From Clostridia bacterium (lineage in GTDB: Bacteria; Bacillota; Clostridia; Oscillospirales; CAG-272): a DNA stretch of 64,000 nt. Location of the stretch: positions 47,292 through 111,291 of the forward strand of contig JAFTMG010000013.1 in NCBI GenBank assembly GCA_017452525.1, given 5' to 3'. The notes below the pieces were generated by a model. The model saw nothing but the letters and a program-made list of their open reading frames with translations, had not been told where the DNA came from and made no database searches. Below are positions 7,757 to 16,399 of the stretch, piece by piece (the stretch's first letter is position 1; each line of letters begins with the position of its first letter). Both the position numbers and the translations under genes were made by a program.

Positions 7757-8826
7757 GTCTGCCTGAATTTGAAACCGATCTCTGGCAATATCTTGCACGG
7801 ACGGACAAGCCCATCGTCATGTACGGCATGGGCAACGGTGCCGACAAAATATTGGCAGTTTGTGAGCATTTCGGCATCACCGTCCGCGACTTTTTTGCCA
7901 GCGACGGCTTTGTCCGCGGGCACTGCTTTCACGGCAAGCAGGTCATGCACTATGCGGACATGGTGGAGAAATACGGCGCGGGGCAGTTTATCGTTCTGCT
8001 CTCCTTCGCCTCCTCTCTGCCCGACGTGATGGCAAATTTTTACCGCATCGCCTCGGAGACCGAGCTGTACGCTCCCGATGTTCCCGTCTGCGGCAACTCC
8101 CTCTTTGATCTCGCTTTTTACCGCCGCCATCTCGCCGAGCTGGAGGAAGCCGACCGGCTTCTCTCCGACGAAGAATCCCACCGCGTATTCCGCGAGGTCC
8201 TCTCCTATAAGATCAGCGGCGACATCCGCCACCTGAGGGCAGCGGAAAGCAACCCCGCAGAGGTCATGCGCCACATTCTCACCCCGGACCGCTACCGTGC
8301 CTATGCGGATCTCGGTGCCTACAACGGCGACACCATCCGCGCGCTTCTGCCCCATGCCCTCGCTTTGAAGAAGGTATACGCCATGGAGCCGGACCGTCGG
8401 AACTTCCGAAAGCTGGAGGCATATGCCGCCGAGGAAACGCGGTGCCGCGTTCAATGCTTTGCCGCAGGCGCGTGGTCTCACAAGGACGTTCTACCCTTTG
8501 ACGCCAGCGGAAACCGCAATGCGGGACTGCACGGGAAATCCGCCAAAACGGTGGACACCGAGGTCAATTCACTGGACAACATCTTAAGCGGTGCCCCGGT
8601 AGACTTCATCAAATACGATGTGGAGGGTGCCGAGCGGGAGGCACTGATCGGCTCGGAACAGACGATCGCGCAACACCGCCCCCAGCTTCTGCTCTCCGTT
8701 TATCACCGCAGCGAGGATCTTTACGCCCTACCGCTGCAGCTGCACCGCATGCGCCCCGATTACCGACTGTATCTGCGACGCTTCCCCTATGTTCCCGCAT
8801 GGGATCTGAATCTTTACGCCGTATAA
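7753..8826 (+). CDS. FkbM family methyltransferase
   Basis: The 357-residue protein has two parts. Residues 15-130 include a Rossmann-like start (IVMYGMGNGADKIL) of the kind seen in sugar-modifying proteins. Residues 180-350 form the FkbM methyltransferase: SAM-binding DLGAYNGDT at 186-194, MEPD at 211-214 and the FkbM marker DVEGAE at 289-294. FkbM enzymes methylate hydroxyls on sugars or polyketides, so a surface glycan target is plausible. It overlaps the amidohydrolase gene by four bases. The acceptor is unknown. Confidence 0.87.
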   Translation: MSLPEFETDLWQYLARTDKPIVMYGMGNGADKILAVCEHFGITVRDFFASDGFVRGHCFHGKQVMHYADMVEKYGAGQFIVLLSFASSLPDVMANFYRIASETELYAPDVPVCGNSLFDLAFYRRHLAELEEADRLLSDEESHRVFREVLSYKISGDIRHLRAAESNPAEVMRHILTPDRYRAYADLGAYNGDTIRALLPHALALKKVYAMEPDRRNFRKLEAYAAEETRCRVQCFAAGAWSHKDVLPFDASGNRNAGLHGKSAKTVDTEVNSLDNILSGAPVDFIKYDVEGAEREALIGSEQTIAQHRPQLLLSVYHRSEDLYALPLQLHRMRPDYRLYLRRFPYVPAWDLNLYAV

Positions 8827-8831
8827 AGTAA

Positions 8832-8864
8832 CGGTCCGACTCACAAAGAGTCGGACCGCCTTTT
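8832..8864 (+). terminator. terminator after the FkbM gene
   Basis: CGGTCCGACTC (8832-8842) and GAGTCGGACCG (8848-8858) form an 11-bp stem followed by CCTTTTA. It may also stop the convergent surface-protein transcript. Confidence 0.85.
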
Positions 8865-8882
8865 ATGATATACGATATCAGA

Positions 8883-10433
8883 TCATGCCTTCTTCTTGGA
8901 CACGACCATCACACCGACCATCGCACCAATGACGGCTACGATCGCAACGCTCAGAATCACGATCAAAACGGTGTTGTCTCTGGTTTCCACCACAGCATCA
9001 TCGGTATCGGGCGTCTGTTCCGTTTCCGAGCTCTCCCCCTCTGTGGGCGAGGCAGTGGTGGTCACTTCGGCTACCGTGGTCGTCTCTGCAGGCGTGGTAG
9101 CCGCAGTCGTTTCGGTTGCGGGAACGGTCGTGGTCATTTCCGGGGTAGTAACCGTGGTGGTTTCAGCCGTTGTAGTCACTTCAGTGGCTTCCTTCTCTGC
9201 CGCCTCGATCTTGGCTACGTCAAACATCGGCAACATATCCGCCTCAGCGCTCCAAGCACTGTTCAGACCCATCTTTTCGATACCCGCGGCCCCCTTCATT
9301 TCCTCAAGCTTCAGGATCTTCGTGTTCGCCAGTTGTCCCATTTCATCGGCACCGGAAATCTTTTCGAAAGAGGTGTACAGATTATCAGCGGTAACAAACT
9401 TGGCACCGTCGACATAACCTGCGATACCGCCTGCGGAATTTTCCTTATCACTGGTGTACTTTCCTGCGGTAAAGCAATTGTAGATTTCGGAGAAGCTGAC
9501 GTGCGCCGCCTTACCTGCGATACCGCCCGCGCCAACGTTCTTGGCAGCGCCCTGCACAGCGGTAATGTTACCCATATCCATACAGTTGTCGATCAGGACC
9601 GTTCCACTGGATGCGCCCTGAATACCGATGATACCGCCGGCAACACTGTAGGAGGTACCGTTATTGGAGGTAATGTCACCGTAATTCGCACAATAGAGGA
9701 TCTCGGTATTACCCGCCGCGCCAACCATACCGCCCAGAAAGACGCTGGTCTGCGGGGCCATATCGGCGGGAACAGCCACGGGGGAATGGTTGATACAACC
9801 CTTGATCACGTTCTTCTCGCCTTTTTCCGCACGGCCGACAACACCGCCGGACTGGAAGCCGTATATACCGTCGATATCGGAAACACAGTTATATACGGTA
9901 CCGCCGTTCATAAAGCCAACGATCGCAGCCGCGTACTTGGTACCTGTAACCGAACCGCCAACCATCTTTACGTTCTGAATGACCGCAGGATCCGCGATCC
10001 AACCAAACAGACCGTTGTAGATCTTGGTGGATACATCCGCGGGATCGATGGGTGTGTTCAGAATATTATAAATGGTATAATTCCCACCGTCGTAAACACC
10101 CTTGAACGATATACCGGATTTGCTGTGACCGATGGCTTCCCAAGCAGCACCCTCCAGATTGATGTCCGCTGTCTGCTTGAAATATACGCCCAAATAATCG
10201 GTCGTCGTCTCATTGACGTTTTTCGCGATCAGCGCAAGCTCCTGCGCGTTGGTGATCAGATAAGGATCTGCTTCGGTACCGGTACCGCCGCCAAATGCTG
10301 TCGCAACCGTGCCGTCCCACTTTGCGGGAAGCGAGGAAGGGGCAGGCGCGATCAACAGGGTATCGGCAGCAGCCGGAATTGCCAATGCAAACAGCATGAC
10401 AAACACGATGCACATAGAAATAATCTTTTTCAT
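8883..10433 (-). CDS. secreted GLUG-repeat surface protein with a C-terminal membrane anchor
   Basis: The 516-residue protein has a signal peptide (MKKIISMC through about AIPAAA), then a body of GLUG-like repeats: GGVVGRAEKG, GGIIGIQGA, GGIAGKAA and GGIAGYVDG each follow a short strand-rich stretch. A Thr-rich linker of about 75 residues (ETTTVTTPEMTTTVP and similar) leads to a hydrophobic segment and the tail VVSKKKA, giving one C-terminal transmembrane anchor. No LPXTG motif is present. The start ATG at 10433 follows AAAGGAG; an upstream frame to 10514 is only the tail of the preceding gene. It is the second gene of an operon with the solute-binding protein (31-nt gap). Function unknown; adhesion or glycan contact is a guess. 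Confidence 0.8.
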   Translation of the reverse strand: MKKIISMCIVFVMLFALAIPAAADTLLIAPAPSSLPAKWDGTVATAFGGGTGTEADPYLITNAQELALIAKNVNETTTDYLGVYFKQTADINLEGAAWEAIGHSKSGISFKGVYDGGNYTIYNILNTPIDPADVSTKIYNGLFGWIADPAVIQNVKMVGGSVTGTKYAAAIVGFMNGGTVYNCVSDIDGIYGFQSGGVVGRAEKGEKNVIKGCINHSPVAVPADMAPQTSVFLGGMVGAAGNTEILYCANYGDITSNNGTSYSVAGGIIGIQGASSGTVLIDNCMDMGNITAVQGAAKNVGAGGIAGKAAHVSFSEIYNCFTAGKYTSDKENSAGGIAGYVDGAKFVTADNLYTSFEKISGADEMGQLANTKILKLEEMKGAAGIEKMGLNSAWSAEADMLPMFDVAKIEAAEKEATEVTTTAETTTVTTPEMTTTVPATETTAATTPAETTTVAEVTTTASPTEGESSETEQTPDTDDAVVETRDNTVLIVILSVAIVAVIGAMVGVMVVSKKKA

Positions 10434-10464
10434 AATGAACTCCTTTCGTTCATCACAGCTCGGA

Positions 10465-12003
10465 TCAACCGCCCAGCGTGCTGTTGATCTGCGCACACTT
10501 CTTGCTTGCCACATTCATAACAGCCTTGATTCTGGATGCCCATGCGGTGGAATTCTGAATGACGCTGTTCTTGAAAAGGCTCGCAAGGTCGGCGCCAAAT
10601 TCCTTGACGTAAATACGCGCAGGGTCAAAATCGATGTTGGTCTTGATCATATCATAGATCTCGGAGGTCTTCTCGTCTTCCGCATACTTGACCTTCATGG
10701 TCGTCTCAAAGAGTGCGGGCGTGACCTGACGGTAACCCTCAGATGCCAGACATTCCAGCACTGCAGCCGCACGGTTCATACGGTCTGCGGAGATACCGCT
10801 GGAGATACAGTAGATATTGTGAGGATAACCAACGTTGGTAATGTAACCTTCCTGCTCACTGTCATATGCAGGCGCGGGCATGATGCCGTAGCCGAACATA
10901 TCCTGCCCTACCAGGTGATCCTTTGCCACAAAGGCACGGTCCTCGATAAAGAGCGAACGTCCCTCACCCATTACGGCACGAACGCCCGTAGAGGTATCGT
11001 GAATTACGTCGCCGGACTCATGGACCCATTCGCAGAACTTGGTCAGCAGGTTCACCGTCTTCTCACTTGACAGAGAATCGGCGATCTTGAAATATCCCTG
11101 CTCGTCCTTATCTACGCAGACAAGACCTGCGGAAGCGAAGTTTGCGTCCAGGGACTGGGTATAAAGGGTCATACCGTAGCGGTCAGCGCTGTCGGCGATG
11201 CCGTTACCGTTCAGATCTTCGTAGACGCCCTTGGTCATCTCAAACATCTTATCCACGGTCCACTTCATGTCGTCCACCAGCGTATAAGGATCCTCAAGCT
11301 TCAAGGCGTTGATCATATCCTTGTTAAAGAAGACAACGTGCATCATCCACAGAAGGTTGGTGGAGATATCACCGGTACAGAAATACAGGTGATTCTGAAT
11401 GCTCGCCTGCTCTACCATGGTAGCGGGCCACCAGGGCTGATCAAAGTTGAGGTACTCCAAAGACATCAGGTCAACGATCGAGCCGCTCATGGCGAAGGCT
11501 GCGGGCAGCTGGCTGTACGTACCGATGATATCATACTCTGCCGCACCGGACTGGACGTCATTGTTGACCGCTGCCGTAAAGCCGCTGGTATCGTTACGCC
11601 CGTTGATACCGACAAACTGCATGTTGACATTCAAACGGCTGGACACCGTCTCGTTACGGTTATAGATCGCATCATTGATCAGATCGCCCGTAATTCCCTC
11701 GGACTCAAATTCCTGCGCATAGCTGTGGGAGTCGTACAGGATCGTAACCTTTTCCTGATTGAGGTCCAGATCTTCGGGAAGATCATCCTTCAGATAGCCA
11801 TTGACGTCATAAGGACTTACCGTTTCAACGGGTGGCTCGGTTGCATTTTCGTCACCGGTCGTTGTTGTATTGGAAGTGGCATCGTCATCAGACGGAGGTA
11901 CCGCGCCAATAGGTGCGCCATGGGTAGCGATTGCAAAGCCAAGTCCGACCACCAGTGCCGCCAACAAAACAGACAGCACGATCATCGTGGATTTTATCTT
12001 CAT
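10465..12003 (-). CDS. extracellular solute-binding protein (family 1-like)
   Basis: The 512-residue protein has an N-terminal hydrophobic segment (residues 7-28) followed by a Ser/Thr/Asp-rich linker and a large periplasmic-binding-type body (LNVNMQFVGINGRND, DIIGTYSQLPAAFAMSG, GQDMFGYGIMPAPAY). There is no lipobox Cys, so it is either an uncleaved N-terminally anchored protein or a freely secreted one. Family 1 binding proteins usually deliver sugars to ABC permeases, but no permease genes are adjacent. The ATG at 12003 follows AAAGGAAG. The GLUG surface protein is co-transcribed downstream. Confidence 0.82.
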   Translation of the reverse strand: MKIKSTMIVLSVLLAALVVGLGFAIATHGAPIGAVPPSDDDATSNTTTTGDENATEPPVETVSPYDVNGYLKDDLPEDLDLNQEKVTILYDSHSYAQEFESEGITGDLINDAIYNRNETVSSRLNVNMQFVGINGRNDTSGFTAAVNNDVQSGAAEYDIIGTYSQLPAAFAMSGSIVDLMSLEYLNFDQPWWPATMVEQASIQNHLYFCTGDISTNLLWMMHVVFFNKDMINALKLEDPYTLVDDMKWTVDKMFEMTKGVYEDLNGNGIADSADRYGMTLYTQSLDANFASAGLVCVDKDEQGYFKIADSLSSEKTVNLLTKFCEWVHESGDVIHDTSTGVRAVMGEGRSLFIEDRAFVAKDHLVGQDMFGYGIMPAPAYDSEQEGYITNVGYPHNIYCISSGISADRMNRAAAVLECLASEGYRQVTPALFETTMKVKYAEDEKTSEIYDMIKTNIDFDPARIYVKEFGADLASLFKNSVIQNSTAWASRIKAVMNVASKKCAQINSTLGG

Positions 12004-12061
12004 AATTATGCTTCCTTTCCAAACATCATACTCTTATCGGAATGATGTTATTTATGGAAAT

Positions 12062-12090
12062 ATTGTACCATGTGTATATTAAAAAGTCAA
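12062..12090 (-). promoter_or_regulatory. promoter of the solute-binding/GLUG operon
   Basis: On the minus strand TTGACT (12085-12090) and TACAAT (12062-12067) are 17 bp apart, about 50 nt upstream of the start codon. Confidence 0.75.
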
Positions 12091-12141
12091 TATAATACAA
12101 TCATTTTGAACAAATTTTTTCTGCGCGGATCTCCTTGGAAC

Positions 12142-12184
12142 AAAAAAACAACAGAGCCCCTGTTCTTACAGGAACCCTGCTGTT
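12142..12184 (-). terminator. terminator of the rplU-prp-rpmA operon
   Basis: A broken stem (AACAG/CTGTT outside, CCTG/CAGG inside) is followed on the minus strand by GTTTTTTTG. Confidence 0.75.
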
Positions 12185-12201
12185 TTTGTAACCGACAGAA
12201 A

Positions 12202-12480
12202 TCAGTCTGCGTAAACGCTGACCTGCTTCTTATCCTTGGTCTTTGCCTCAAACTTGACCTTACCGTCAATCAGAGCGTAGATGGTATGATCCTTGCCGAG
12301 ACCGACATTGTTACCGGGCCAGATGGCAGTGCCACGCTGACGAACGATGATGTTGCCGGCGATAACGGGCTGACCGTCTGCCTTCTTGACACCAAGTCTC
12401 TTGGACTCACTGTCGCGGCCGTTCTTGGTAGAACCTACACCCTTTTTATGAGCAAAGAACTGTAAACTGAGTCTGAACAT
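12202..12480 (-). CDS. rpmA: large ribosomal subunit protein bL27 with Prp-cleaved tail
   Basis: The 92-residue L27 begins [21 protein letters not shown]. The nine residues before AHKKG are the Bacillota-specific extension that the protease Prp removes after LQFF, exposing the N-terminus that reaches the peptidyl-transferase centre. The rest is a standard L27. The ATG at 12480 follows GGAGG. It is third in the operon rplU-prp-rpmA. Confidence 0.97.
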   Translation of the reverse strand: MFRLSLQFFAHKKGVGSTKNGRDSESKRLGVKKADGQPVIAGNIIVRQRGTAIWPGNNVGLGKDHTIYALIDGKVKFEAKTKDKKQVSVYAD

Positions 12481-12534
12481 GTTTCTGTACCTCCGTAAAT
12501 ATTTAGTGTGACCGATTTGACTTTCGTTTTTGAA

Positions 12535-12894
12535 TTACTGATAATCCACGTCTTTGACTTCCACTTCCAGAAAGTCATAATATTCCTCCAGCAGATCGTT
12601 CAGCTGGTAGTAATATGACAAGAACAGACCCGATACCGCGTATCTCTTCTTTTCATCCGCCTCAAACTGCGGCAACGCCGCCTTGGCGCGAACGCGGATC
12701 CTGGTTGCGCCCTCGTCGATCTCGTAATCAACGTCCGAAGCGTAACCGACCTCTACGGCATTCACGATCAACATGGTCATGGCGGACAGCGCCGCACACA
12801 GAACATCGTTGCCTTCATACCCGTAGCCGGCATGACCCTGCTCTTCAAAGCCGTAAAAAATACCCGAGCTTCTGTAAAAAACGATCTTCGTCAT
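12535..12894 (-). CDS. prp: ribosomal-processing cysteine protease Prp
   Basis: The 119-residue protein lies exactly between rplU and rpmA, the conserved position of Prp (YsxB). The catalytic pair is His-21 in EEQGHAGYG and Cys-33 in GNDVLCAALSAMT, matching the family. Prp cleaves the nine-residue tail from L27, which is present here, so enzyme and substrate are encoded side by side. The start ATG at 12894 lies 24 nt after the rplU stop. Confidence 0.95.
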   Translation of the reverse strand: MTKIVFYRSSGIFYGFEEQGHAGYGYEGNDVLCAALSAMTMLIVNAVEVGYASDVDYEIDEGATRIRVRAKAALPQFEADEKKRYAVSGLFLSYYYQLNDLLEEYYDFLEVEVKDVDYQ

Positions 12895-12918
12895 AACACG
12901 GTTCTCTGTTTGAGAGAA

Positions 12919-13230
12919 TTAACCCTCGATGGTGGTGATCTGAAGCTTGGTATAGGGCTGTCTGTGACCGATCTTCTTCTTCTCGTTCTTCTTTGCCTTA
13001 TACTTCATGACATAGATCTTCTTGTTCTTACCGTTCTTCAGGACCTGAGCGGTAACCTTGGCACCGGCAACGTTGGGCGTGCCAGCTACAAAACTGTCAC
13101 CGTTGCAGATTGCCTTTACGGAATCCAGAGTAATTGTGTCTCCCTCGTTAACGTCGAGCTTCTCAACAAAAATGATGTCTCCCTCGTTAACCTTGTACTG
13201 CTTTCCGCCGGTTTCGATAACTGCAAACAT
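12919..13230 (-). CDS. rplU: large ribosomal subunit protein bL21
   Basis: The 103-residue protein opens [18 protein letters not shown] and ends with a basic [15 protein letters not shown] segment, a standard L21. The ATG at 13230 is chosen over one nine bases upstream because GAGGTG precedes it at 7 nt and L21 proteins start at this MFAVI. First gene of the operon. Confidence 0.97.
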   Translation of the reverse strand: MFAVIETGGKQYKVNEGDIIFVEKLDVNEGDTITLDSVKAICNGDSFVAGTPNVAGAKVTAQVLKNGKNKKIYVMKYKAKKNEKKKIGHRQPYTKLQITTIEG

Positions 13231-13348
13231 GGAAAGCACCTCACTTTCTTACAAAGACTCGCTATGCGGGCGGTGTCTTTTGGACACACTTAAAAAAGGC
13301 CCGTTTTAAGCGGCATACTATTTTACCATGAATCGCCTTGTTTGTCAA
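13231..13348 (-). promoter_or_regulatory. rplU promoter and probable L21 leader
   Basis: On the minus strand TTGACA (13343-13348) and TAAAAT (13320-13325) are 17 bp apart. The leader of about 80 nt that follows contains a small hairpin (GTGTC-CAAAA-GACAC) and a larger one around CTTAAAACGGGCC. Its position and size fit the autoregulatory L21 leaders described in Bacillota; the match to that family is inferred from position only. Confidence 0.6.
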
Positions 13349-13388
13349 TAGTTTTTTCTGAATTTTTTCAGCGTTTTTTCTGCTTTTT

Positions 13389-14189
13389 TCACGTTTCCGC
13401 AGAACCGTCCACCAGATCACGCAGACGCTTGACCGCAACGGCGGCGCGCTCAAAGAATTCCTCCCAAGTCAGATTCTGATAGACCTCGTGAGCGCCGGGA
13501 CCGACCTCCAGCATCAGCGAGCCCTCATAGCCGCTCTCACGGATATGGCGTGCAACCCGCTCGAAGTCCATGGAAGCATCAAAGGGGAGCATATGATCGT
13601 CGCCGTTATAGATACCGTGGTTATCGTGAATATGGGTACAGATCAGGCGATTGCCGAAAATGGGCATGTATTCTCTGCCCGGCGTAAAGCAGCTCTCGTG
13701 TCCGCAATCCCAACAAAAACCGACGTTGGAGCCTGCGGGAAATGTCTCCATTGCCCAGGCAAGATTGGCAAGCTTGCGCTGATTTTCAAAAGCGACGGTA
13801 ACGCCCTTGGTGGCGGCATACTCCACCAACTCCGTGAAGCGACGGCGACCGATATCGGTCACGGGAGGCGCGTTATCCCCCGACGAAAGATGAACGACCG
13901 CGATCTTGACACCGCCAAGTACACAGCAATCCACGCAGTTGAGTAGCTCGCGCAGCATGATGTCGCCCGCTTCGCCCTCCAGCCACATATCGTTCATATG
14001 CCCGAACGGCGCGTGCAGGGTCTCCCACTCCAGACCGTTCTCCTCCAGTGCCGCCTTGATGGCAGGGATCTGCTTGATCGGCGGGACACCGGTAAATACC
14101 GCATCAAAGCCAAGCTCCTTGATCTTTTTGATGCATTCGTCCATATCCAGACCGCGCTTCAATCCGATATTGATACCGATTTTTCTCAT
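13389..14189 (-). CDS. sugar phosphate isomerase/epimerase family (xylose isomerase-like TIM barrel)
   Basis: The 266-residue protein is an AP-endonuclease-2/xylose-isomerase-like barrel: KELGFDAVFTG near the start, WETLHAPF, VAFENQ and GFCWDCGHE carry the usual metal-binding Glu/Asp/His, and ICTHIHDNHG supplies another His cluster. No signal peptide is seen. Such proteins isomerise or epimerise ketoses, often in inositol or sugar pathways. ATG 14189 is chosen; an ATG four codons upstream overlaps the Shine-Dalgarno AAAGGA. It has a 150-nt leader containing repeat copy A. Confidence 0.85.
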   Translation of the reverse strand: MRKIGINIGLKRGLDMDECIKKIKELGFDAVFTGVPPIKQIPAIKAALEENGLEWETLHAPFGHMNDMWLEGEAGDIMLRELLNCVDCCVLGGVKIAVVHLSSGDNAPPVTDIGRRRFTELVEYAATKGVTVAFENQRKLANLAWAMETFPAGSNVGFCWDCGHESCFTPGREYMPIFGNRLICTHIHDNHGIYNGDDHMLPFDASMDFERVARHIRESGYEGSLMLEVGPGAHEVYQNLTWEEFFERAAVAVKRLRDLVDGSAET

Positions 14190-14281
14190 ATGTATAACCA
14201 TTCCTTTCTGCTGACTTTCTTTTGTGACGGTTTCGTTTTTCCGAAATGACGGCGTTCAGCCGCCCGGGCACAAATGCCGTT
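14190..14281 (-). repeat. structured leader repeat, copy A
   Basis: On the minus strand this 92-nt leader opens AACGGCATTTGTGCC, has a hairpin GGCG-GCTGAA-CGCC, a second TTTCG-GAAAAA-CGAAA, a closing CCGT and then the ribosome-binding stretch AGAAAGGAATGGTTATA. The last 60 nt match copy B (28982-29055) at 48 positions without gaps. A perfect A/T palindrome (14281-14298) lies directly upstream. Confidence 0.7.
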
Positions 14282-14353
14282 GAAAAAAATTTTTTTCAAA
14301 TCTACAGCCTTCCCGGTCGTGTATGCGCCTCGTGCCACTCGGGAATTACATTC

Positions 14354-14382
14354 ATTATACAACGGGAAACGGCTTTTTGCAA
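14354..14382 (-). promoter_or_regulatory. promoter of the isomerase-like gene
   Basis: TTGCAA (14377-14382) and TATAAT (14354-14359) are 17 bp apart on the minus strand, placing the start site about 155 nt upstream of the ATG. Confidence 0.7.
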
Positions 14383-14420
14383 CCCTTTCCCGCTTTTTTC
14401 GGGATTTTTTCTCCGAGCGG

Positions 14421-14449
14421 TTGACAAAGCTCTTTTAAAATGGTAAAAT
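14421..14449 (+). promoter_or_regulatory. promoter of the winged-helix regulator gene
   Basis: TTGACA (14421-14426) and TAAAAT (14444-14449) are 17 bp apart, about 33 nt upstream of the start codon. Confidence 0.8.
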
Positions 14450-14482
14450 ATGGGACAGTGTGTGCGGAACGGGAGGAGAGTC

Positions 14483-15526
14483 ATGGACAGAAGCTATCTT
14501 CATATTAAGAAGGAAAACATTCTCGCGGTGATCGAGGCACTGTCTCGTGAAAGACAGCTTTCAAGAAGCGAGCTGGCGAGCCGTTGCGACCTGAGTCTGA
14601 CCACCGTGGGCAAGATCATCGACCGCCTGCTGGATTACGGGATACTCTCTCAAAAGCATCTCGCCACCGCCGAGCGCGGCAGAACGCCCACCGTCTTCAC
14701 CTTTTCGCCCTCTGCCCTCTTCACCGTTCTTTACGTGGATGAAGCGGAAGCGATTTTCTCCGTCATCACGCCCGCCGCGCACCTCCTGCAATCCCTGCGT
14801 ACACCTCTCACACCGGACCGCGAATTATCCGAGCAGTTGCACGCCTTTTTGCTTCGCGCACAAAAGACCTCTGCCGACTTGGGCGACCGCATCATTTCCT
14901 GCGCCCTTCTGACCGATCATCCGCTTCTTGACCGTGCGGCGTTTCGCGGCGATATTCGCGCGATCCTCGGTCTGTCCGTTTCCTGCGAAGAGGACATCGG
15001 CAAGGCGCTGGTCCGCGCCGCCGAGGCACAGGGCATCGGACAGGACGAACAACGCGTTGCCATCATCACCGACCGCGAGCGTCACAGCGGGTGGATCCTG
15101 CATCACGGCGAGGTTCGGCGCGGAGATTTCGCCAGCCTCTCCCGCCTGCTCGCCGGCGGAAAGCAAAACGGGGAGACCTTTGCGCAGGTCCTGGATCTGC
15201 TCACCGCATTTCTCTCCCCCGACATGCTGCTGTTTTGCGCGGCACAGCGCGACGAGATTCTTCACGAGCGGATGCAGGCAGTATACGCGGCACATTTCCG
15301 CGATCGGCAGATCCGGTGGCTGACGCGTGACATCCGCACCTTTCTCACCGAGGGGATCGCCGTTTCGTTGCGCCGCCAATGGCTGGAGCAATTGCTTGCA
15401 GACACAGGACTTTCCTTATCTCAGACACGTACCGAGGAAAGTCTTCTGTCCCCTTCCGTCTCCTGCCAGATCACCTCTACCCCGCCCTCTTTGCAAAGCG
15501 ATAGGATCGCCTCGCAGGGACGCTGA
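14483..15526 (+). CDS. winged-helix transcriptional regulator, ROK/NagC-like
   Basis: The 347-residue protein begins with a winged helix (residues 8-60: NILAVIEALSRERQLSRSELASRCDLSLTTVGKIIDRLLDYG), the layout of ROK-family repressors. The remainder has only weak resemblance to a ROK sugar-binding domain: no clear DxGxT phosphate motif and no Zn-binding Cys cluster are visible. The ATG at 14483 follows GGGAGGAG. It overlaps the convergent deoR-type gene by 106 bp, and its last 35 residues (QTRTEESLLSPSV and on) are poorly structured, as if an original stop had been lost. A regulator of sugar genes is likely; targets are unknown. Confidence 0.7.
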   Translation: MDRSYLHIKKENILAVIEALSRERQLSRSELASRCDLSLTTVGKIIDRLLDYGILSQKHLATAERGRTPTVFTFSPSALFTVLYVDEAEAIFSVITPAAHLLQSLRTPLTPDRELSEQLHAFLLRAQKTSADLGDRIISCALLTDHPLLDRAAFRGDIRAILGLSVSCEEDIGKALVRAAEAQGIGQDEQRVAIITDRERHSGWILHHGEVRRGDFASLSRLLAGGKQNGETFAQVLDLLTAFLSPDMLLFCAAQRDEILHERMQAVYAAHFRDRQIRWLTRDIRTFLTEGIAVSLRRQWLEQLLADTGLSLSQTRTEESLLSPSVSCQITSTPPSLQSDRIASQGR

Positions 15527-16218
15527 TCGCAAACCAACACGTCAAACTCCCGCAAAGAGCCGATCAGAAAGGCGCGGTGCTCGCCCATTTTGGAGCGGTC
15601 GGCGATCAGGATCCGCCGCCCGGATTGCGCCATCATTCCCTGCTTGATCACACATTGGGATAGGGTCGATTCCGTCACGGCGCCGTCTTCGCTGATACCG
15701 CCGCAGGAGCAGACCATGGCATCGGCAAAGAAAGAGCGCATCTGCTCCCTCGTAATCTCTCCCTCCAGCGAATCGCTGTGGAATTTCAACATACCGCCCG
15801 GCATCAGCACCTGCATATCCGCCAGCTTTGCCAGCTCCAGCGCCGTCTGCACACCCGTGGTGAACACGATCTTTCGGGAGGGGTGCCAGAGAGTGCTCAA
15901 AAAATGAACGGTAGAGCTGGAATCCATCCACACTGAGGCGCAATCGGCAAGGAGCGGGATGGTCAGCTCACTCATCACCCGTTTGGCATCGGCATTCTGT
16001 TCCATGCGAACAAGCACCGACAGCTCGTCGCGATTTTTCTCCAACAGCACCGCACCGCCGTGACTGCGCCGCAAAAGCCCCAACGTCTCCATCTCCCCAA
16101 GATCCCTTCGGATAGTCGCGTCGCTCACATACAGCTTCGCCGCCAGCTCACGGACCGTGGCGGTCTTTTTTTGTTTCAGATATTCCAATATCTCATTTTG
16201 CCGTTCCAGCGTCAGCAT
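15421..16218 (-). CDS. DeoR family transcriptional regulator of the rhamnose unit
   Basis: The 265-residue protein has the DeoR helix-turn-helix at residues 1-57 (MLTLERQNEILEYLKQKK, then VRELAAKLYVSDATIRRDLGEME) and a sugar-phosphate isomerase-like effector domain (VWMDSSSTVHFLS, VFTTGVQTALELAK, ADRSKMGEHR). DeoR proteins sense phosphorylated sugars. The ATG at 16218 starts the family-typical MLTLERQNEI and follows AAGGAG. It is divergent from rhaA, with a palindrome between the two promoters, so control of rhaAD by rhamnulose phosphate or a related metabolite is likely. Confidence 0.9.
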   Translation of the reverse strand: MLTLERQNEILEYLKQKKTATVRELAAKLYVSDATIRRDLGEMETLGLLRRSHGGAVLLEKNRDELSVLVRMEQNADAKRVMSELTIPLLADCASVWMDSSSTVHFLSTLWHPSRKIVFTTGVQTALELAKLADMQVLMPGGMLKFHSDSLEGEITREQMRSFFADAMVCSCGGISEDGAVTESTLSQCVIKQGMMAQSGRRILIADRSKMGEHRAFLIGSLREFDVLVCDQRPCEAILSLCKEGGVEVIWQETEGDRRLSSVRV

Positions 16219-16268
16219 AACATGAACACTCCTTCTCTGTCTGCTTGAATTTGTTCTTTTATGTACAT

Positions 16269-16341
16269 ATTTTAGCATATTTATTTTTTATTGTCAATCT
16301 TTCGAAAGGATATGGACAAAAAGAGGAAAATACGATATAAT
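16269..16341. promoter_or_regulatory. divergent deoR-type/rhaAD promoters and candidate operator
   Basis: Minus strand: TTGACA (16292-16297) and TAAAAT (16269-16274), 17 bp. Plus strand: TGGACA (16313-16318) and TATAAT (16336-16341), 17 bp. The palindrome CTTTCGAAAG (16299-16308) lies between the two -35 boxes, well placed for one regulator to control both directions. A GC hairpin (CGGGCG/CGCCCG, about 16361-16388) precedes the rhaA Shine-Dalgarno. Confidence 0.7.
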
Positions 16342-16399
16342 AGAATCAGCAAAAAAGATCGGGCGACAAACGGTCATCTGCCGCCCGCAGGAGGTTTTT

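Noticed and set aside
14190..14201. Upstream ATG starts (MVI...) for the isomerase-like gene and the UPF0340 gene
   Set aside because: In both cases that ATG overlaps the AAAGGA Shine-Dalgarno; the similarity comes from the shared leader repeat.
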